Assembly: GCF_000276665.1 (NCBI RefSeq)
Contig: NW_004955433.1
Coordinates: forward strand, 21,874,251 to 21,938,250
Direction: 5' to 3'
From: Chinchilla lanigera
Lineage: Eukaryota; Chordata; Mammalia; Rodentia; Chinchillidae
DNA: 64,000 nucleotides
Shown: one piece after another, positions 1 to 11,869 of the stretch
Layout of the letters: the number at the start of each line of letters is the position of its first letter
Position numbering within the stretch: position 1 is the stretch's first letter
Made by a program: the position numbers and the translations under genes
Notes under the pieces: model-generated
Told to the model about the DNA's origin: nothing
Databases searched by the model: none
The model's input: the letters and a program-made list of their open reading frames with translations, nothing else

Positions 1-2103
1 TTCAACCACACATCATACATTCAGGCATAATTTAGCTGCTTTGGCAACGGAGCGTCACTTTGGGTTATGGAGCTCTTTGAATGACAAAGAATGCTTTATC
101 ATGAAGAAATTTTGTACATCACACACTATACCTTATCAAAAGTTTTATATATGAAATATATATATATGTATATATGTGCTAATATTTAAAACTCTTGCCC
201 CTTTCTAGCTCAATAAGTTTTACAAAGTAGCTTTGATCAAACTCTAACCAGAAGTGTCATCAGTGAATAATGCCATGAGAGTCGTATTAAACATATCCTG
301 CACAAGTATATCCGGAGCAAAGATAAAGTGTCGACAGGATGATTGAGTTTAGCCTGCAAAATTGATTATTTTACTTCCCAACTCGCCAGCCTTTAATTGA
401 AATGGATAGATCTGACAGAGCACCCTTGGCCTTGGCCACGGTGTCTGGCACAGCCTGCAAACTGACACCCTGACTTTTGAAGGCACAGTGCCAGAGGTTT
501 CCATAGGTCAATTCTCCCTCCCTGCCTGGTCCCACTGAAGAAGTTGGGATCAATGGGAAATCTCTGACGCCTCCGTCCTCTGACGCCTTGCATCCTTCTT
601 GGGTCGACACTGTGACGCCTTCCATCCTCAGTGTACAGAAATGGAGCTTATGTTACCCCAACATTGGGGAATGAAATTAGAATTTAGCACATGCTGAATT
701 GTTCAGCCACTCATGAGAAACACCCGCAATGAGACGGAAAATGTATGCTTGCTGAAAACAGAGAAATCTGGGAATTATTTTTTGAAGATAATTAACTGAT
801 CCTGCTCTGTCTAAATTAAGAAACTGAAAGGTCAAAGAGTGATCCTGACACAGTTTATCTAACTTGGGTGCCACATTTTCCACAACGGACAATCTGAAAG
901 AACCAGGTGACTGATGCAGAAGAGTCCAAGGAACTGTCTGGTATTGAATGAGAAATACAGCAGCTGAAAAGGCCACTGCCTTCATCGTAAGGTAGAGGAC
1001 ATTGCAGGGAACAAAATAGCAAACTAAACAAGTTTCACCCCCTTGGAAAACCAATTTAATGACCCACTGTGCCGTTTTATCATAGTGCACCTTTCCTATG
1101 TGGTCTTTGGTGCACTCTTTCAGGAATGTGAGCTTAAGGTGGCTTGGTCTTTGAAACAAGTGAATGCTACTGGCAGAGTTAGCTCAACTGGTACACTTAT
1201 GTCTAGACAAACGAACTGCAGTCCTGTTTTTGCTACAGTCTTATTAGAAATTTATTGGGGAAAAATAAGACTTAGAAATGAGCTCTTGTGTGTAGACATA
1301 TAGGAATAATTACATTTTGCCAAGTGTCCTACAATCTCCACTGTCCTTCATTGTATACTATGTTCCACACATCACTGGAAAGAAAAATCAAAGAAGCCCA
1401 ATATTTTACAACCGATTCTCTTTATGCCCTCCTGAGTTAGACTACTGCTTGTTTTTCCAGTCCTTTAAGAGTGTTCATTAATGAATTCTACCACTTGTCT
1501 CCTTCAAGGCCATATATATCAATTATTTTTCAGTTTTACTATAGTGCCAAAATATATAGAAATTGTACAACATATACTTTCAAATATGAGCTGAGATAGA
1601 AAATATTATGAATGTTTAATTTTAAAACATTATTTCAGTAGAGGATACATTGCCTTTGATCCTCCACACTACTCCCCCTCCCTTCATACACACGTATCCC
1701 ATCATTCTTGCCATTTCTAAAGCAGTGCTGAGAGTCCTTTTTCCTGCACATCTTAAATTGCACTGTTTTGGCTCCCTTAACATCCTGAATGAATTAAAAA
1801 ATGTTTACTTTTCATGCTTATTTTAACCTTTGGTAAAATTCAGAAATCACACGAAGTATGTCCAATGAATAATGTAGATGAGGACACATTGCAATTTTTT
1901 TTTATTTGACAGAAATCACTCTGAATGTTTTGAATCCGTTCAGGACTTCAAGGCAACCATGACTAAAGACAACTAAAGACACTCATGAAAGAGACTTTCA
2001 GAAATGCTTTAGAAAGTGGTAAGAATGATGGGGTAAGTGTATTTGAAGTGAGGGAAGAGTATTTTTAGGGGGGTTAATTGCAATGTCTCCTCTACTGAAA
2101 TAA
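1..2103. other. Unassigned non-coding DNA
   Basis: I recognise no repeat family or gene here apart from a short (TA)n tract at about 155-176. A 160-codon minus-strand frame (677-1159) has no recognisable domain, signal peptide or repeat and no splice or polyadenylation context, so I treat it as chance. Confidence 0.6.
155..176. repeat. (TA)n microsatellite
   Basis: Short, slightly interrupted alternating T/A run. Confidence 0.8.
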
Positions 2104-2250
2104 TTTTTGAGACAAAAATGGTCTTACTATATAATCCAGGCTGACCTTGAACTCACTATGTAGCCCAGACTGGCCTCAAACTCACAGGGATTCTCCTGTC
2201 TCAGTCTCCTGAGTACTGGGATTATAGGCATGTTCTACCATACCTGGCTG
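2104..2250 (-). mobile_element. B1 SINE, antisense
   Basis: On the plus strand it reads as the reverse complement of a B1/7SL element: a 'tttttgagac' tail side, 'ctggcctcaaactcaca', 'gtctcctgagtactggga' and a 'tacctggctg' end. B1 is a 7SL-RNA-derived SINE moved by L1 machinery. The copy is diverged and has a short internal duplication ('gaactcactatgtagcc', then 'ctggcctcaaactcac'). No clean TSD is visible. Confidence 0.85.
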
Positions 2251-2289
2251 AAATGAATTTTTAAAAGTTAGACATTGACAATATTTTTC

Positions 2290-2660
2290 TATATATTGTA
2301 CAATGGAACAATAAGTAAACTACAGTGCATTTAATAGATATTATGTAGTTATTAAATTTTTCCATACAGAGGCCTTCTGATGGTATGGGCAAATGTTTAT
2401 CATACAATGCTAATATAAACCAGCACTCAGAAATGTGTATTTTCAATACACAGTGTATATTCACTTACATATTTACATAAACAGAAGAATAAAAACAACC
2501 ACACCAAGGTTAGCACTTCACCAAAAGTTTACTAGTCATTATTTCTAAAGAGAGGAATTATGAGCATGATTTTCTCCATACTTTTAAAGTATTTTGAAGT
2601 ATGTATGCACTGATTTTTAAAATGAAAGAAAATCAGAACTATTTTTTTCAAAAAAATTAT
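2290..2660 (+). mobile_element. Ancient L1 3' end
   Basis: Resembles the 3' untranslated part of old L1M-type elements: a 'gttattaaa' block, then 'aggttagca', then an A/T-rich tail with 'aaaatgaaagaaaatcag'. It has no coding potential. The call rests on recalled consensus order, not an alignment. Confidence 0.5.
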
Positions 2661-3613
2661 CTAAAGGAAAAGCATGCAATGAGGTCTCTCAGTTGTCAAA
2701 ATCACTGACCTTTTCTCCTAAACCTCAGGAGTTCCTTACAATTATCCCAGCACCCACTGAGAGGGAATCCAGACACCTCCCTGAAGGAGAGGTGATTGGC
2801 CAGGGTGAGACAGTGACTGAGTAATGAGGTCAGTGCTATTCTACCCATGAACATGGACAGCTGCTGTGAAGAACTTGGGATCTTCCGGGTCTGTTGCTCA
2901 ACCAGCTGTTTTATGCTTTGTGACCTGTGGCTGCACAGCAATTGTGAATATCTGCTTCCCTCTTCATGAGAGGCTTTATGGGAAGCATTAAGACCCCCAC
3001 TGGTACAGCTTACTTCATGACATTTCCCAAAGTCACAGGAGTATGACATGACATTTTACAGGGTTATGACTTTGCAAACATTTCTATAAAACATCATGGG
3101 AATTTCATATTAAAATAGCCTAACTTGACTGGAACGATGGGGGATTTGGAAGGTTTCTTCTTCCATCACAACTGAGATCCCCAGCCTCTGATTTATACAG
3201 TCAGCCTCCAAGATCCTTTGCTAGCACAAGGAGGACATTCTGTGTAAGCAGCTAGTTCCTCAAAACTTTTCATTACATTGGAGAAAATACACTTACTTTT
3301 TCCAAGACATATTTCTCCATAAGAAAAAATGAAGAAGGGATGAATTTCTTCAGGTCTAGAATGTATTTTAAAAATCTAAGAGTTTTCCCAAACTTTATTT
3401 TTTTTTGAGATTTACTAATAATGAGGCTGTCTTAACTATAAACGGACTATTAATGAAATTAGGAATTTATAGCAACATACTTATCAAGGGGTGCCCTATT
3501 CAGTGTTAAAAATGTTACATAAACAAAAATATAGGTCAAATGCAGTGGGGGACTGCAGAAATAAACAAAGTTATACACATTTTTCACTAAAGATTTTTCA
3601 GAATTCTTAATAT
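2661..3613. other. Unassigned non-coding DNA
   Basis: No family recognised. A 115-codon minus-strand frame at 2702-3049 has no recognisable domain. Confidence 0.5.
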
Positions 3614-3776
3614 ATCAAAAATAAATTGTTTTACCAGGAGAGGGCCAGTGGTCTGGTGTGATAAAAGTTATCAAAAAATAGATTTACCAGGCAGTGTAAA
3701 TTATCAAAAAAAAATTAATTCACCAAAAATAAGTTATTTTACCAGGAAGGGTTCAGTGGGCCATTGTGAAAAAAGT
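3614..3776. repeat. Degenerate local tandem repeat, 2 full and 2 partial units
   Basis: Units A (3614-3669) and D (3722-3776) share the order 'caaaaataa-ttgttttaccagga', 'ag-g--cagtgg' and a 'gtga-aaaagtt' end. Between them lie a shortened unit (3670-3702) and a stub (3703-3721) starting with the same 'atcaaaaa'. Divergence shows the array is old. Confidence 0.75.
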
Positions 3777-4019
3777 TGAAGTCATTTTTCTTCTCTGTAA
3801 GTTTGTCTTTCCCCTTCTGCTTCCAATTCTATCTTTTGAGTGAACACACAATTATGTCTGGCCAGTCATCTGGTCCACATAATATCTTCCACAGCCATTG
3901 GTCCACATGATGAGCACATGAACCATGTAGACCAATTAGAACCTTCTCTGGGATTTTATAGAAACAAGAGAAAGTAGCATTACCTTCCCTTTACTTCCAT
4001 TGCCTTTAATTTCTTTCCT

Positions 4020-4200
4020 TTTTATATTTTTCTCCATAGTATTTATTATAATCCTGCATACCATGTACTATTTTATTTATTTTGTTTATTGTTTATTTCC
4101 CCCCAGTAGCATACGAGCTCTGTGATAGAAGTGATTTATGCCTATTCTGTTCATAATGCATGTGGCACATAGGAGGTGATCACTGAATATTTGCTGTGTC
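4020..4200 (+). repeat. L2 LINE 3' fragment
   Basis: The L2 3' order is visible though diverged: 'tttgtttattgtttattt', a C run, 'agcat-acgagctctgtga', and a 'tgtggcacataggaggtgatcactgaatatttgctg' ending like L2 'tggcacatagtaggtgctcaataaatatttg'. Confidence 0.7.
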
Positions 4201-4354
4201 TTGACTATGTCAAGAAGCATAGGGTAGGCTGTATTTTTCAATTTTTTTCAAATTAGAATCTTTTAGTCACAGGGCCTTTGGAGTTATTAGTCCTCTGTGA
4301 AATATATTTTGTAAAACATGGTGTGCATGAGGGTCATAATAAAGTAACTCCTTG

Positions 4355-4470
4355 AACATGGTTATTTTTAATATAAGGAAAGTAAGATCCACAGAAGTTA
4401 AGTAATTGACCCAAAAGTCCCTGCTGCACTTGCAGTTCTTTGCAATTGAGCTCTCTGCTTTCCCACATTA
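4355..4470 (-). repeat. MIR SINE fragment, antisense
   Basis: 'taaggaaagtaagatccacagaagttaagtaattgaccc' is the reverse complement of the MIR core, 'gaggaaactgaggc-cagagaggttaagtaacttgccc'. Confidence 0.65.
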
Positions 4471-4814
4471 ATCTGTGCCTCGACATAGAGAATGCCCGTT
4501 TCATACCAGGCCCACTGGTCACAGGAGGGAAAATGGAAGCCCCACTTTGGTCCACAAAGCTCAAGATGCAACTGCTTCAGGAGTACACAGCAATATACCC
4601 CAGCTCCTTAGTTTGCGACTCCAATGAAGAGGAAACAATGCTACTTCTTCATTTAAAGGTCTAAACATTTTGAGACCACACACATAATAAAGCAAAATGC
4701 ACCCTAGAACTCTGTGTAAAGTGGAAGTTGGGCCATCAGTATCCACTGAACCATTATGATTGAGTGGCTGCTAGATTCTAGGTGCTCCATTAGGCTTAAG
4801 AGACAGAAAACAGA

Positions 4815-4895
4815 TGTGGTAAGCCAGCATGACAGTGCACATCTGTAATCTGAGCACTCAGGAGGCTGAGGCAGGAAGATCACTGTGAGTTTGAG
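4815..4895 (+). mobile_element. B1 SINE, cut by assembly gap
   Basis: 'agccagcatgacagtgcacatctgtaatc' and 'actcaggaggctgaggcaggaagatcactgtgagtttgag' are the left two-thirds of a B1. The rest falls in the N run that follows. Confidence 0.85.
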
Positions 4896-5001
4896 NNNNN
4901 NNNNNNNNNNNNNNNNNNNNNNNNNNNNNNNNNNNNNNNNNNNNNNNNNNNNNNNNNNNNNNNNNNNNNNNNNNNNNNNNNNNNNNNNNNNNNNNNNNNN
5001 N
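4896..5001. other. Assembly gap (106 N)
   Basis: A run of N lies between the broken B1 and a long (GA)n tract. Frames drawn through it are not real. Confidence 0.99.
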
Positions 5002-5045
<44 letters not shown>

Positions 5046-5100
5046 GAGGGAGGGAGAGAGGAAGGAAGGAGAGAAGAAAGAGAAAAAGATAAAGAAAAAA
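5002..5100. repeat. (GA)n microsatellite and purine-rich tail
   Basis: An uninterrupted GA run (5002-5041) passes into GGGA/GAAA-type purine sequence. The true length is unknown because the gap abuts it. Confidence 0.9.
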
Positions 5101-5309
5101 GCAAACAGACCTGCTGTTTCCTGTGTAAACTTTAATCACTAGCAGAGGAGACAAAGAACAGTTGAACATGTGAAATAAGTACATAATATGCTTCAATGAT
5201 TGTGGTAAATATCATAGGGAGCAAAACAAAAGAGAAGACCAACAAGGAGCTCAGTTTCATGTGGTTCTCTTTGAGGATCTCTGCTACTCTGCTTATCAAA
5301 GGCAGGTTA

Positions 5310-5418
5310 GGGGCTGGGGATTTAGCTCACCGGCACAGCGCCTGCCCGGCAAGCACAAGATCGTGAGTTCGATTCCCGGTACCAGAAAACAAAACAAAAC
5401 AAAGCAAAACAAAACAAA
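5310..5418 (+). mobile_element. ID SINE (tRNA-derived), lineage A
   Basis: Starts GGGGCTGGGGATTTAGCTCA (pol III A-box region), has a 'gtgagttcgattccc' B-box region and 'ggtaccag', then an (A)n/CAAAA tail. A 10-bp TSD, aaaggcaggt, is at 5298-5307 and 5419-5428. ID SINEs are non-coding and mobilised by L1. It carries the lineage A markers 'ggcacagcgcc', 'cgattcc' and 'taccag'. Confidence 0.96.
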
Positions 5419-5428
5419 AAAGGCAGGT

Positions 5429-6059
5429 AGGTGCCAGAGTGCCATGCTCTAAAAGAGGGGAACTCTCTCCATGCTAACCTATCCCTCTGATTTTTGGGAA
5501 AAAAACAAAAAACAAAAAACAGACTGATTTGAGAGTTGACTCCCTTCCGTTTTCTGTTGAACAGCTTGGCAGCACAGTAGAGCTCTCCAAAAGGACTTGG
5601 CCTCACCACCAAACAGATTTTATGCTGAACGGGACCTCAGATGAGATGGAAAGTACTGTCTTGAAGGTGGATGCCAAGTGCTTTATGCATGTAATAGCAC
5701 TGCTCTTCATTATCCATTATTTATCAGCTTGGGGAGATTGGAGGGAAGAGAGCAAGACCCCTTAGTTTAATGTGAGGTCTTTATCTTTCAGCTTTTTGAG
5801 CACAAACATGCCAAGAGAAGCCGCTGAACTGATGTCAGGGAGCACGCACATCACTGGCCAGCCAGCTCACAGGCTGAAACGCTGAGGACTTTAGAAATGA
5901 AGCCACATGAAAATTCAATCAGGTTCGTAGAGGCGTTGGTGTTGGCAGGGAACGTAATTATAGAGCCATGGGGAAGGGGTGTGTGGCAGGGACAGGACAA
6001 ACATTTTTCCTCGAATTATCCTAGTTCTTTCTCCAAGGAACAGAAATTTTCAATTTTGC
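5429..6059. other. Unassigned non-coding DNA
   Basis: No repeat family or gene recognised. A-rich with a few CAAAA runs near 5500-5520. Confidence 0.5.
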
Positions 6060-6235
6060 TTGCACATCCGTGTCACCTGGGAAGAGTAACATGGGGAGTT
6101 TAAAAAATGGGGAGTCAAAAAAATAAATAAACCGATGCCTGAGTCATGTCCTTGGACAGTGGCTCATATATGCTTGTGACTTTTCCAAGCTACCCAGGTG
6201 ATCCTAATGTGCCTCATTATGTATGCATGAAAGTG
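6060..6235. mobile_element. MER5-like hAT DNA transposon fossil
   Basis: 'ttgcacatccgtgtcacctgggaag' at one side and 'ccaagctacccaggtgatcctaatgtgcctc' at the other resemble the two ends of MER5-type hAT-Charlie elements, which are short, non-autonomous and near-palindromic. Orientation is not assigned. Confidence 0.55.
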
Positions 6236-6999
6236 ATGAACAATTTAGGTATAGGGGTAATTTCAATTATTCTAAGTCTGTGCATTCTTTACCGGTCTTT
6301 ATAGAAGATGAATTCAGTCTGTTAGTATGAAGATATTTAACTGGGTCTCAAGTCACCATTTGATCATTAAGACAAAAACAGTCCACTTGCCAATATTTAA
6401 ATCCAGAAACGATAAAGTTTCCAGTTGTTTGCTACACATGTGAGTCTTCTTACTTTGTCTTCTGGGAGAAAGCAGGATGGCTAACATAGTTTAAGAAGCA
6501 ACAACAGGCAACATAGTTACTGGGTATCTACCTGGATGTTGTCTAAGAGGGCAGTCTTCAGGAGAAGGTGGGAGGCAGGAGGAAATGCAGAAAGAAAAGG
6601 GCACTAATCAATGAACAATGCAGAGAAAGAAGGGAGATCATCAACACAAAATTTCAAAAAACTTTTCACCAGAAATCTTTTGTTCCCCACCTATGTGCCC
6701 CGTACATTTTATGCTGAAACTCTTTGCTCCCAACCTGAAGGCATTTTTTTCCATGAAAGCATTTAATCACATGCTCTTCTGTTTGTTGGATGGAGTATCT
6801 TTTCCATAGGATAAAACCCCTAATAGCATTCCAACACAAAACAAAGAAAATGAACTTAGGTGTATTTTCCCTAAGATATTTGCATGCATACAGGACTTCT
6901 GACAAGATGTGCAGAAAGCGGAAAGTGGAAGTGAGACTTGTGGATCTCTTTAGAGTCCCAAGGGGAACGAGGTCCCCAGGAAGAGAGAAAGGAGCCAAC
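6236..6999. other. Unassigned non-coding DNA
   Basis: No family recognised. Overlapping short frames on both strands at 6618-7008 have no recognisable domains. Confidence 0.5.
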
Positions 7000-7150
7000 A
7001 GACATTAATCACCTGTAATGGACCAGCACTTTGCTGATAACACCATCCTCAGTCCATCGGTCAGGAAATCTGAGCGCTGAGAGATGTAGTGATTGGTTTC
7101 CAGTCCCAAGGCGGTGAATAGAGCTAGAATCCAAATAGAGTCCTCCATCT
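7000..7150 (-). repeat. MIR SINE, antisense
   Basis: 'tcaggaaatctgagcgctgagagatgtagtgattggtttcca' followed by 'gagctagaatcca' is the reverse complement of the MIR core order. Confidence 0.6.
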
Positions 7151-7384
7151 TTCTGGGCTGTGTCTCCTCCTCCGTGCTAATCCCCACAGGAGCTTCTGAA
7201 TTTAGACTTTTATCAGCCAGAGAGACTACTTCTTGGCCCCAAAGGAAGCTCCTCTTATTGCGTCTCTGAGATTTCCTTCATCCATCTCCCAGAATGATGT
7301 GCTGAGCTAAGTAGGCCCAATTAGGAAGCTCCCCTGACATTGCTCCTAGATGCATTAGAGTGTGTTGACCAGGGGAGGAGCTTT

Positions 7385-7615
7385 TGGCTTCCAACAGTCT
7401 GAGATTTCAAGTGATTCTGTCACTCACCAGTTGTGCTACTTCAGGCACCTCGGGCATCTCTCTGAGCCTCTCTGAGTTTCTATCCTCTGTGAAAGGGGAT
7501 GAGAATTGCACCTGTTACCTGATGATTTTGTGAAGATTAAAAAGATTACCAAGTCTGAATATAACAGCATGGAGTAAGTGGTCAGTAGATGTTAATACTA
7601 ACATTGTTACAATCT
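7385..7615 (+). repeat. MIR SINE
   Basis: MIR core order in sense: 'ctctgagcctctctgagtttctatcctctgtgaaaggggatgag', 'gattttgtgaagattaaaaagat', then 'gtaagtggtcagtagatgttaatact'. One of the better preserved MIRs in the window. Confidence 0.8.
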
Positions 7616-8489
7616 CCATCCACTAGGACCTATGTGCTCACTTTCCCTTCTTTTAGCAGGCACCCAATCTAAGCATTACCCTCTTGAAGCTACCCTTAAT
7701 TCTAGGACTCAGCAACTCAGCCCAAGCTGTGCCCTACACAGATTGCTATTTCAGATCCTGCTTTACTTCTAACTGTGTATTGATTTCATCTCCTTGTATC
7801 CCCAACCTCTGTTCATATGGAGGTAATGCAATCACTTATTTCAGATCCAGAGTGAGGAAAACTAACACCTCCTCTTTGAGGAAGAGCTGAAAAACCCTCA
7901 ATTTTATACAGTGTTAATCAGGCCTGAAAGAAGTGACAGAAAACCAATAGCCAGGCTGGAAATCTGCTAGAAAAACACTCCTGGAAGGCTCATTGGTTTC
8001 TTGTGCATAAGTGAGAATCAAAGTTTCTGCAGAGCTTCAGAGCTGCTGTTTTGATCTATGCCCAGGCTGGAGCTAGACAGGTGGGGAGGGGAGAGGAGGG
8101 TTCTAACTTAGACCCCTACTGTCTCTTCATCATTGCAAAAGAGGACAACTGGCTCATCATCCTTGTGATGGAGGTTTATGTCCTGAGTCTTGGAATGACT
8201 TCCCTAGAACTCATTCCCACACATAGCCACATACCCTGGGTTTAAACATGCTTGGGTGACTTGCTTCTCAGCTTTGTGATACCTTTAAAAACACTATAAT
8301 GTTAAACTCTAATTAAGATCCTTAAAGGTCAAGCCAAGGTCACAAGTATCCACTCATTCAATTACAGTCTGTAGAACAGCAATACCTGCACTGCCCATTC
8401 TGCGTGTAAAATTCCTCCCTCTGCATTATCTCATTAGCAGAAACAGCAATGCTAAGAGGGAGGCTCACTCAGGTAAATGCTATCCAGTT
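7616..8489. other. Unassigned non-coding DNA
   Basis: No repeat or gene recognised. Confidence 0.5.
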
Positions 8490-8600
8490 ATTATGTGATT
8501 TATAAAATGGGAATAATTATCTCTACTTCACAGGATTACTGTTAGGATCGAATGGAGGCTTTCATATTGTGTAGTAGCTATTAAATTATATGCCCTATGG
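8490..8600 (+). repeat. MIR SINE fragment
   Basis: 'tttataaaatgggaataattatctctacttcacaggattactgttaggatcgaat' follows MIR 'ataaaatggggataata...ctcatagggttgttgtgaggattaaat'. Confidence 0.65.
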
Positions 8601-8859
8601 AATCTGAACCTAGGGAGTTCAACTTTCATGGAAATTTCAGAGTCCAATAGTAGCAAGATGCAGGCTTGAATCTATGTCTTCAGAGTACTCCTCGCCTTAA
8701 TCAGAGACAGACACTCCTGTTGGTATTTCTCAGAGCCAATCTTTATGTTATTTCTACAAGAAGGAAAGAGATGTGTTCTCCCAGAATCCCAGGGAAAGAA
8801 AATACTCATAGCAGTTAGCAAGGACAGGTTTGAATGGTTCCACTCTGCAGAATCTGCAT

Positions 8860-9010
8860 GACTTTTAACGACCTGCTTTTATTCGAGCCTCAATTTTAAA
8901 ATACATAAAGTGTCATAGGAGTATTTGCTTGCAGGGTTTTTGCAAGGTTTAAGTGTGATAGCATGTGTGAAGTCTTCTACTTGGAAGGTGTAGAACAACA
9001 CTGCCCAACC
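8860..9010 (+). repeat. MIR SINE fragment
   Basis: 'gagcctcaattttaaaatacataaa' followed by 'gggtttttgcaaggtttaagtgtgatagcatgtgtgaag' matches MIR order. A 62-codon minus frame here is a shadow. Confidence 0.6.
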
Positions 9011-9289
9011 GAACATTTTTGAGAAATAAAGGGAAAGGGAAAGAAGAGCAGAAGTAGAACTATGCATGCACTACCTCACCTCCAAACAAAGAGAAGACGG
9101 TGATAATACAAAGTATGTAGCTCAGTACAGTCACGTCTAGATCTTCATCCATTAAATAGACTGAGCCCCACTCGAGAGCACTGACGGTGGGCATCGGTAG
9201 ATGACTCAGACCACAGAGCAGCGAGGGAAGACCCAAAGTGATCTGACCCAAAGAGGCAAACACTATCTCAGAGCAGAAGGAAGAATTCT

Positions 9290-9620
9290 GAGTTTTAGTG
9301 TCATTGTCTGCACGGCAAAGGCAATCTCCATAGCTATTGCAGACATTAAAGGAGATAATCTCTGCAGAGTAGACTGTGCTGAGCTCAGTACCAGCCCAGT
9401 ATATATTTAATAGACATATTAACATGAGTTTTTGTCTATCTATTTTTATATATCTTGGTAGGGTGCTGTGCTTACTGAGGGAAGGTCTGAAACAATGTTA
9501 GCCAAGGCTTGAATTCCATCTCTTTTTAAATTTTTCTTTTTACTAATCCTATATTCCTGACCAAGTCACTGTACCTCCTTAAATCTCAGATTCCTCATTT
9601 CTAAGATGGGATCAACTGTA
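9290..9620 (+). repeat. Two MIR-like fragments
   Basis: 9300-9410 keeps 'attaaaggagataatctctgcagagta' and 'gctcagtaccag'. 9560-9620 keeps 'accaagtcactgtacctccttaaatctcagattcctcatttctaagatggga'. Both are diverged sense MIR pieces separated by unassigned sequence. Confidence 0.5.
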
Positions 9621-9646
9621 TATATATAATATATAATATATATATC
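9617..9646. repeat. (TA)n tract
   Basis: Imperfect TATA/ATAATA run ending the MIR-like piece. Confidence 0.8.
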
Positions 9647-10479
9647 ATGGGTCTGCTGGAAGCCTTAAGAAAAACTCTAAATTATCACACATTGTGTGCC
9701 AGCATTTACAATCGTAAATATATCTAAATGCTGCTAATAGCTAATATGTCTGTCATAAATAATAGTATAATTAGCTATAATACATCAGGAATACAATGGT
9801 TATTAGTTTCGTTTCTGACAAAGATGAAATGAGGAGCTTTGAAAGCTTCCCTCAGCCATCAGACAGTGCACATTGTCAGAGACTTCCATGCCTAGTACCA
9901 TAACTGAACTGTAAAGGAAGGGGATCTGTTAAGACACCCCAAAAAAAGGACACAGACAGGCACCCATGGCCTATAAGGTGCCTGGGAGAGTTGAGTTAAC
10001 ACCTGCTAGGCAAATAGGAGGGAGGATTCAACTTCAGAAGGAAATAAGTACAAACCTTGTAAGGATGGAAGTCAAAGGAACTTTCTGTGATCATGTCTAA
10101 TACCACACAATGGAAATAGTGGTGCAAAAGCTGCATTCCCCGGTGCCACAAGATTCTCTGTTACCTGGCTGCAGGGTGTGGCGCAGAACCTGCTCCTCTG
10201 GGCCGCAAAGACCCCTTGAGCAACTTTAGAGATTTCAAGGCTTCTCTCTACTCAAGCGGGGAGTCAGGTCTTGGGGAGCAGGGTCTTTACACTCATCTTT
10301 CTCTAGCATTAAACAGATTTAATTGACCCTCTTTGACAGCCACAGAGACAAGGATCAGTCTTCTCTGCCCCACTCTACTCGAGATTCTAAGAAACTTCTG
10401 CCTATTTCAAAGACTGGTAAATGTTGAAAGATACTCTGGCTTAACTTTCCTAAATTACAGCGAATGACATTTCCCAAAG
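9647..10479. other. Unassigned non-coding DNA
   Basis: No repeat or gene recognised. The 10100-10330 part is relatively GC-rich, but I see no promoter or frame structure in it. Confidence 0.5.
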
Positions 10480-10560
10480 CTTCACAGTTTGCAAATCACT
10501 TGGCATATATAATATCTCATTTGTTCCTAACATGAGTCCTGCATGGCAAATATTGCCAGG
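10480..10560 (-). repeat. MIR SINE fragment, antisense
   Basis: 'caaatcacttggcatatataatatctcatttgttcctaacatgagtcctg' follows antisense MIR 'gtgctttacatatattatctcatttaatcctcac'. Confidence 0.5.
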
Positions 10561-11744
10561 CAAGAAGGGGCGGCAATGTCACGGATGCTGGAAACAGACA
10601 GAGGTATGCCCTAGTGCTGTGCCTCAATTTCCACATCATTTCCCTAGGCACCCGGGGTGTGGCGGAGAATGAAACAGGATTTCCTCTTGAGTGATGCTTA
10701 AGATCTAGTGAAGTCAAATAATTCATAAATAAATAAGCAATTGCATGAATGTATAATTATAAATTGGCAAAGTGCTGAAGCATTAATAAACAGATTGCTG
10801 TGACTTAAAGTAGAAAGCAATCTATTCTGTTAAGTTCTGCAGGAGAGGTAATGTTAAAACTAAGACTTGAAGGAGGAAGCAAAGTCCATCACGGAAAGTA
10901 ATGAACGATACAATCCAGCACCTGGCGGGAGGATAGTCTGACCTGGGGTATGTATAGCAGCCATCCCTAGTACTGCTTCTTACACCTAGGGTCTGAGCCA
11001 TGTATGGGTGCTTCAGACCAGAGTTTATGTTACCTCTGGTCAAACTGAGACAAAAATCCACCGTTTCAGGCTTAATAACTCAGAGAAAGGATAGAATGAA
11101 AGTTCTAATCCAATGCTTCTAAGGTCAAAACTTATTGCTACCAGTGTGAGTTCCCTGGGAAATACTGGCCAAGACAAACTCACACCGTAAAGTGCATAAA
11201 AGAGCCTTAGTCCTACACAGGTTATGCTGGCCTCAGTCGGCATTTTTCCAAATTCTGTCTCCCAGAGACTGCAGCCTAACAAGGCAACGTGTTCTTGGAG
11301 CAGATCTGTTCCCCAGCTCCTTTGTCCAAAGGCTTCTTCCCTCTTCTCATTGGCTCTTTCAACCGCAGTGTAATGTCATTTAAGTGGAACCAGGCTCTGA
11401 AGCCCTCTGAGTGAGTTTTCTTTGGGAAACCTGTGGAAGGATTGGTACCTGGGAGAGGAAATGGCTCTAGTACAGAGGGAGGGACCCTCTCAGGTGCTGG
11501 GCCAGGGCTCATGAAAATGTGGTAATTGCAGCAATGGGAGAAGCTGAGTTTCAGGCATCCCCCATGCAGAGCTCGACCCTGATTCAACCAGACAGAAGCT
11601 GCTGCTAGAATGAATTAGTGTCTGTCATTTCAGAGAGGTGCCATAAACCAACACAACATCCAGTGGTGTTGTGGAGTCCCCTTACACTGACAGTCTTCTG
11701 TCTGGGAAGAGATCTACCAGGTCAGAATGAAAGGCAGGGAGGTA
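10561..11744. other. Unassigned non-coding DNA
   Basis: Several frames of 60-103 codons overlap on both strands without recognisable domains. No repeat family recognised. Confidence 0.5.
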
Positions 11745-11754
11745 CGTGTGTGCA

Positions 11755-11786
<32 letters not shown>
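11745..11786. repeat. (TG)n microsatellite
   Basis: An interrupted then pure TG run (pure at 11760-11786). Alternating purine/pyrimidine. Confidence 0.95.
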
Positions 11787-11869
11787 CCTGTTAGGGGAAC
11801 AAGGAGATCTGGCAAAACTGTAAGAAACATAAGTGGCTAAAAAGAGAGAAAAGCAATTAAGGAGACAAA

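Noticed and set aside
677..1159. 160-codon minus-strand open frame
   Set aside because: No recognisable domain, no conserved start or splice context, and an overlapping 86-codon frame on the other strand. A single frame of this length is expected by chance in 64 kb.
5310..5400. tRNA gene, because of A- and B-box-like sequence
   Set aside because: The sequence continues into an ID SINE body and A-tail with TSDs. It is a tRNA-derived retroposon, as are the similar copies elsewhere.
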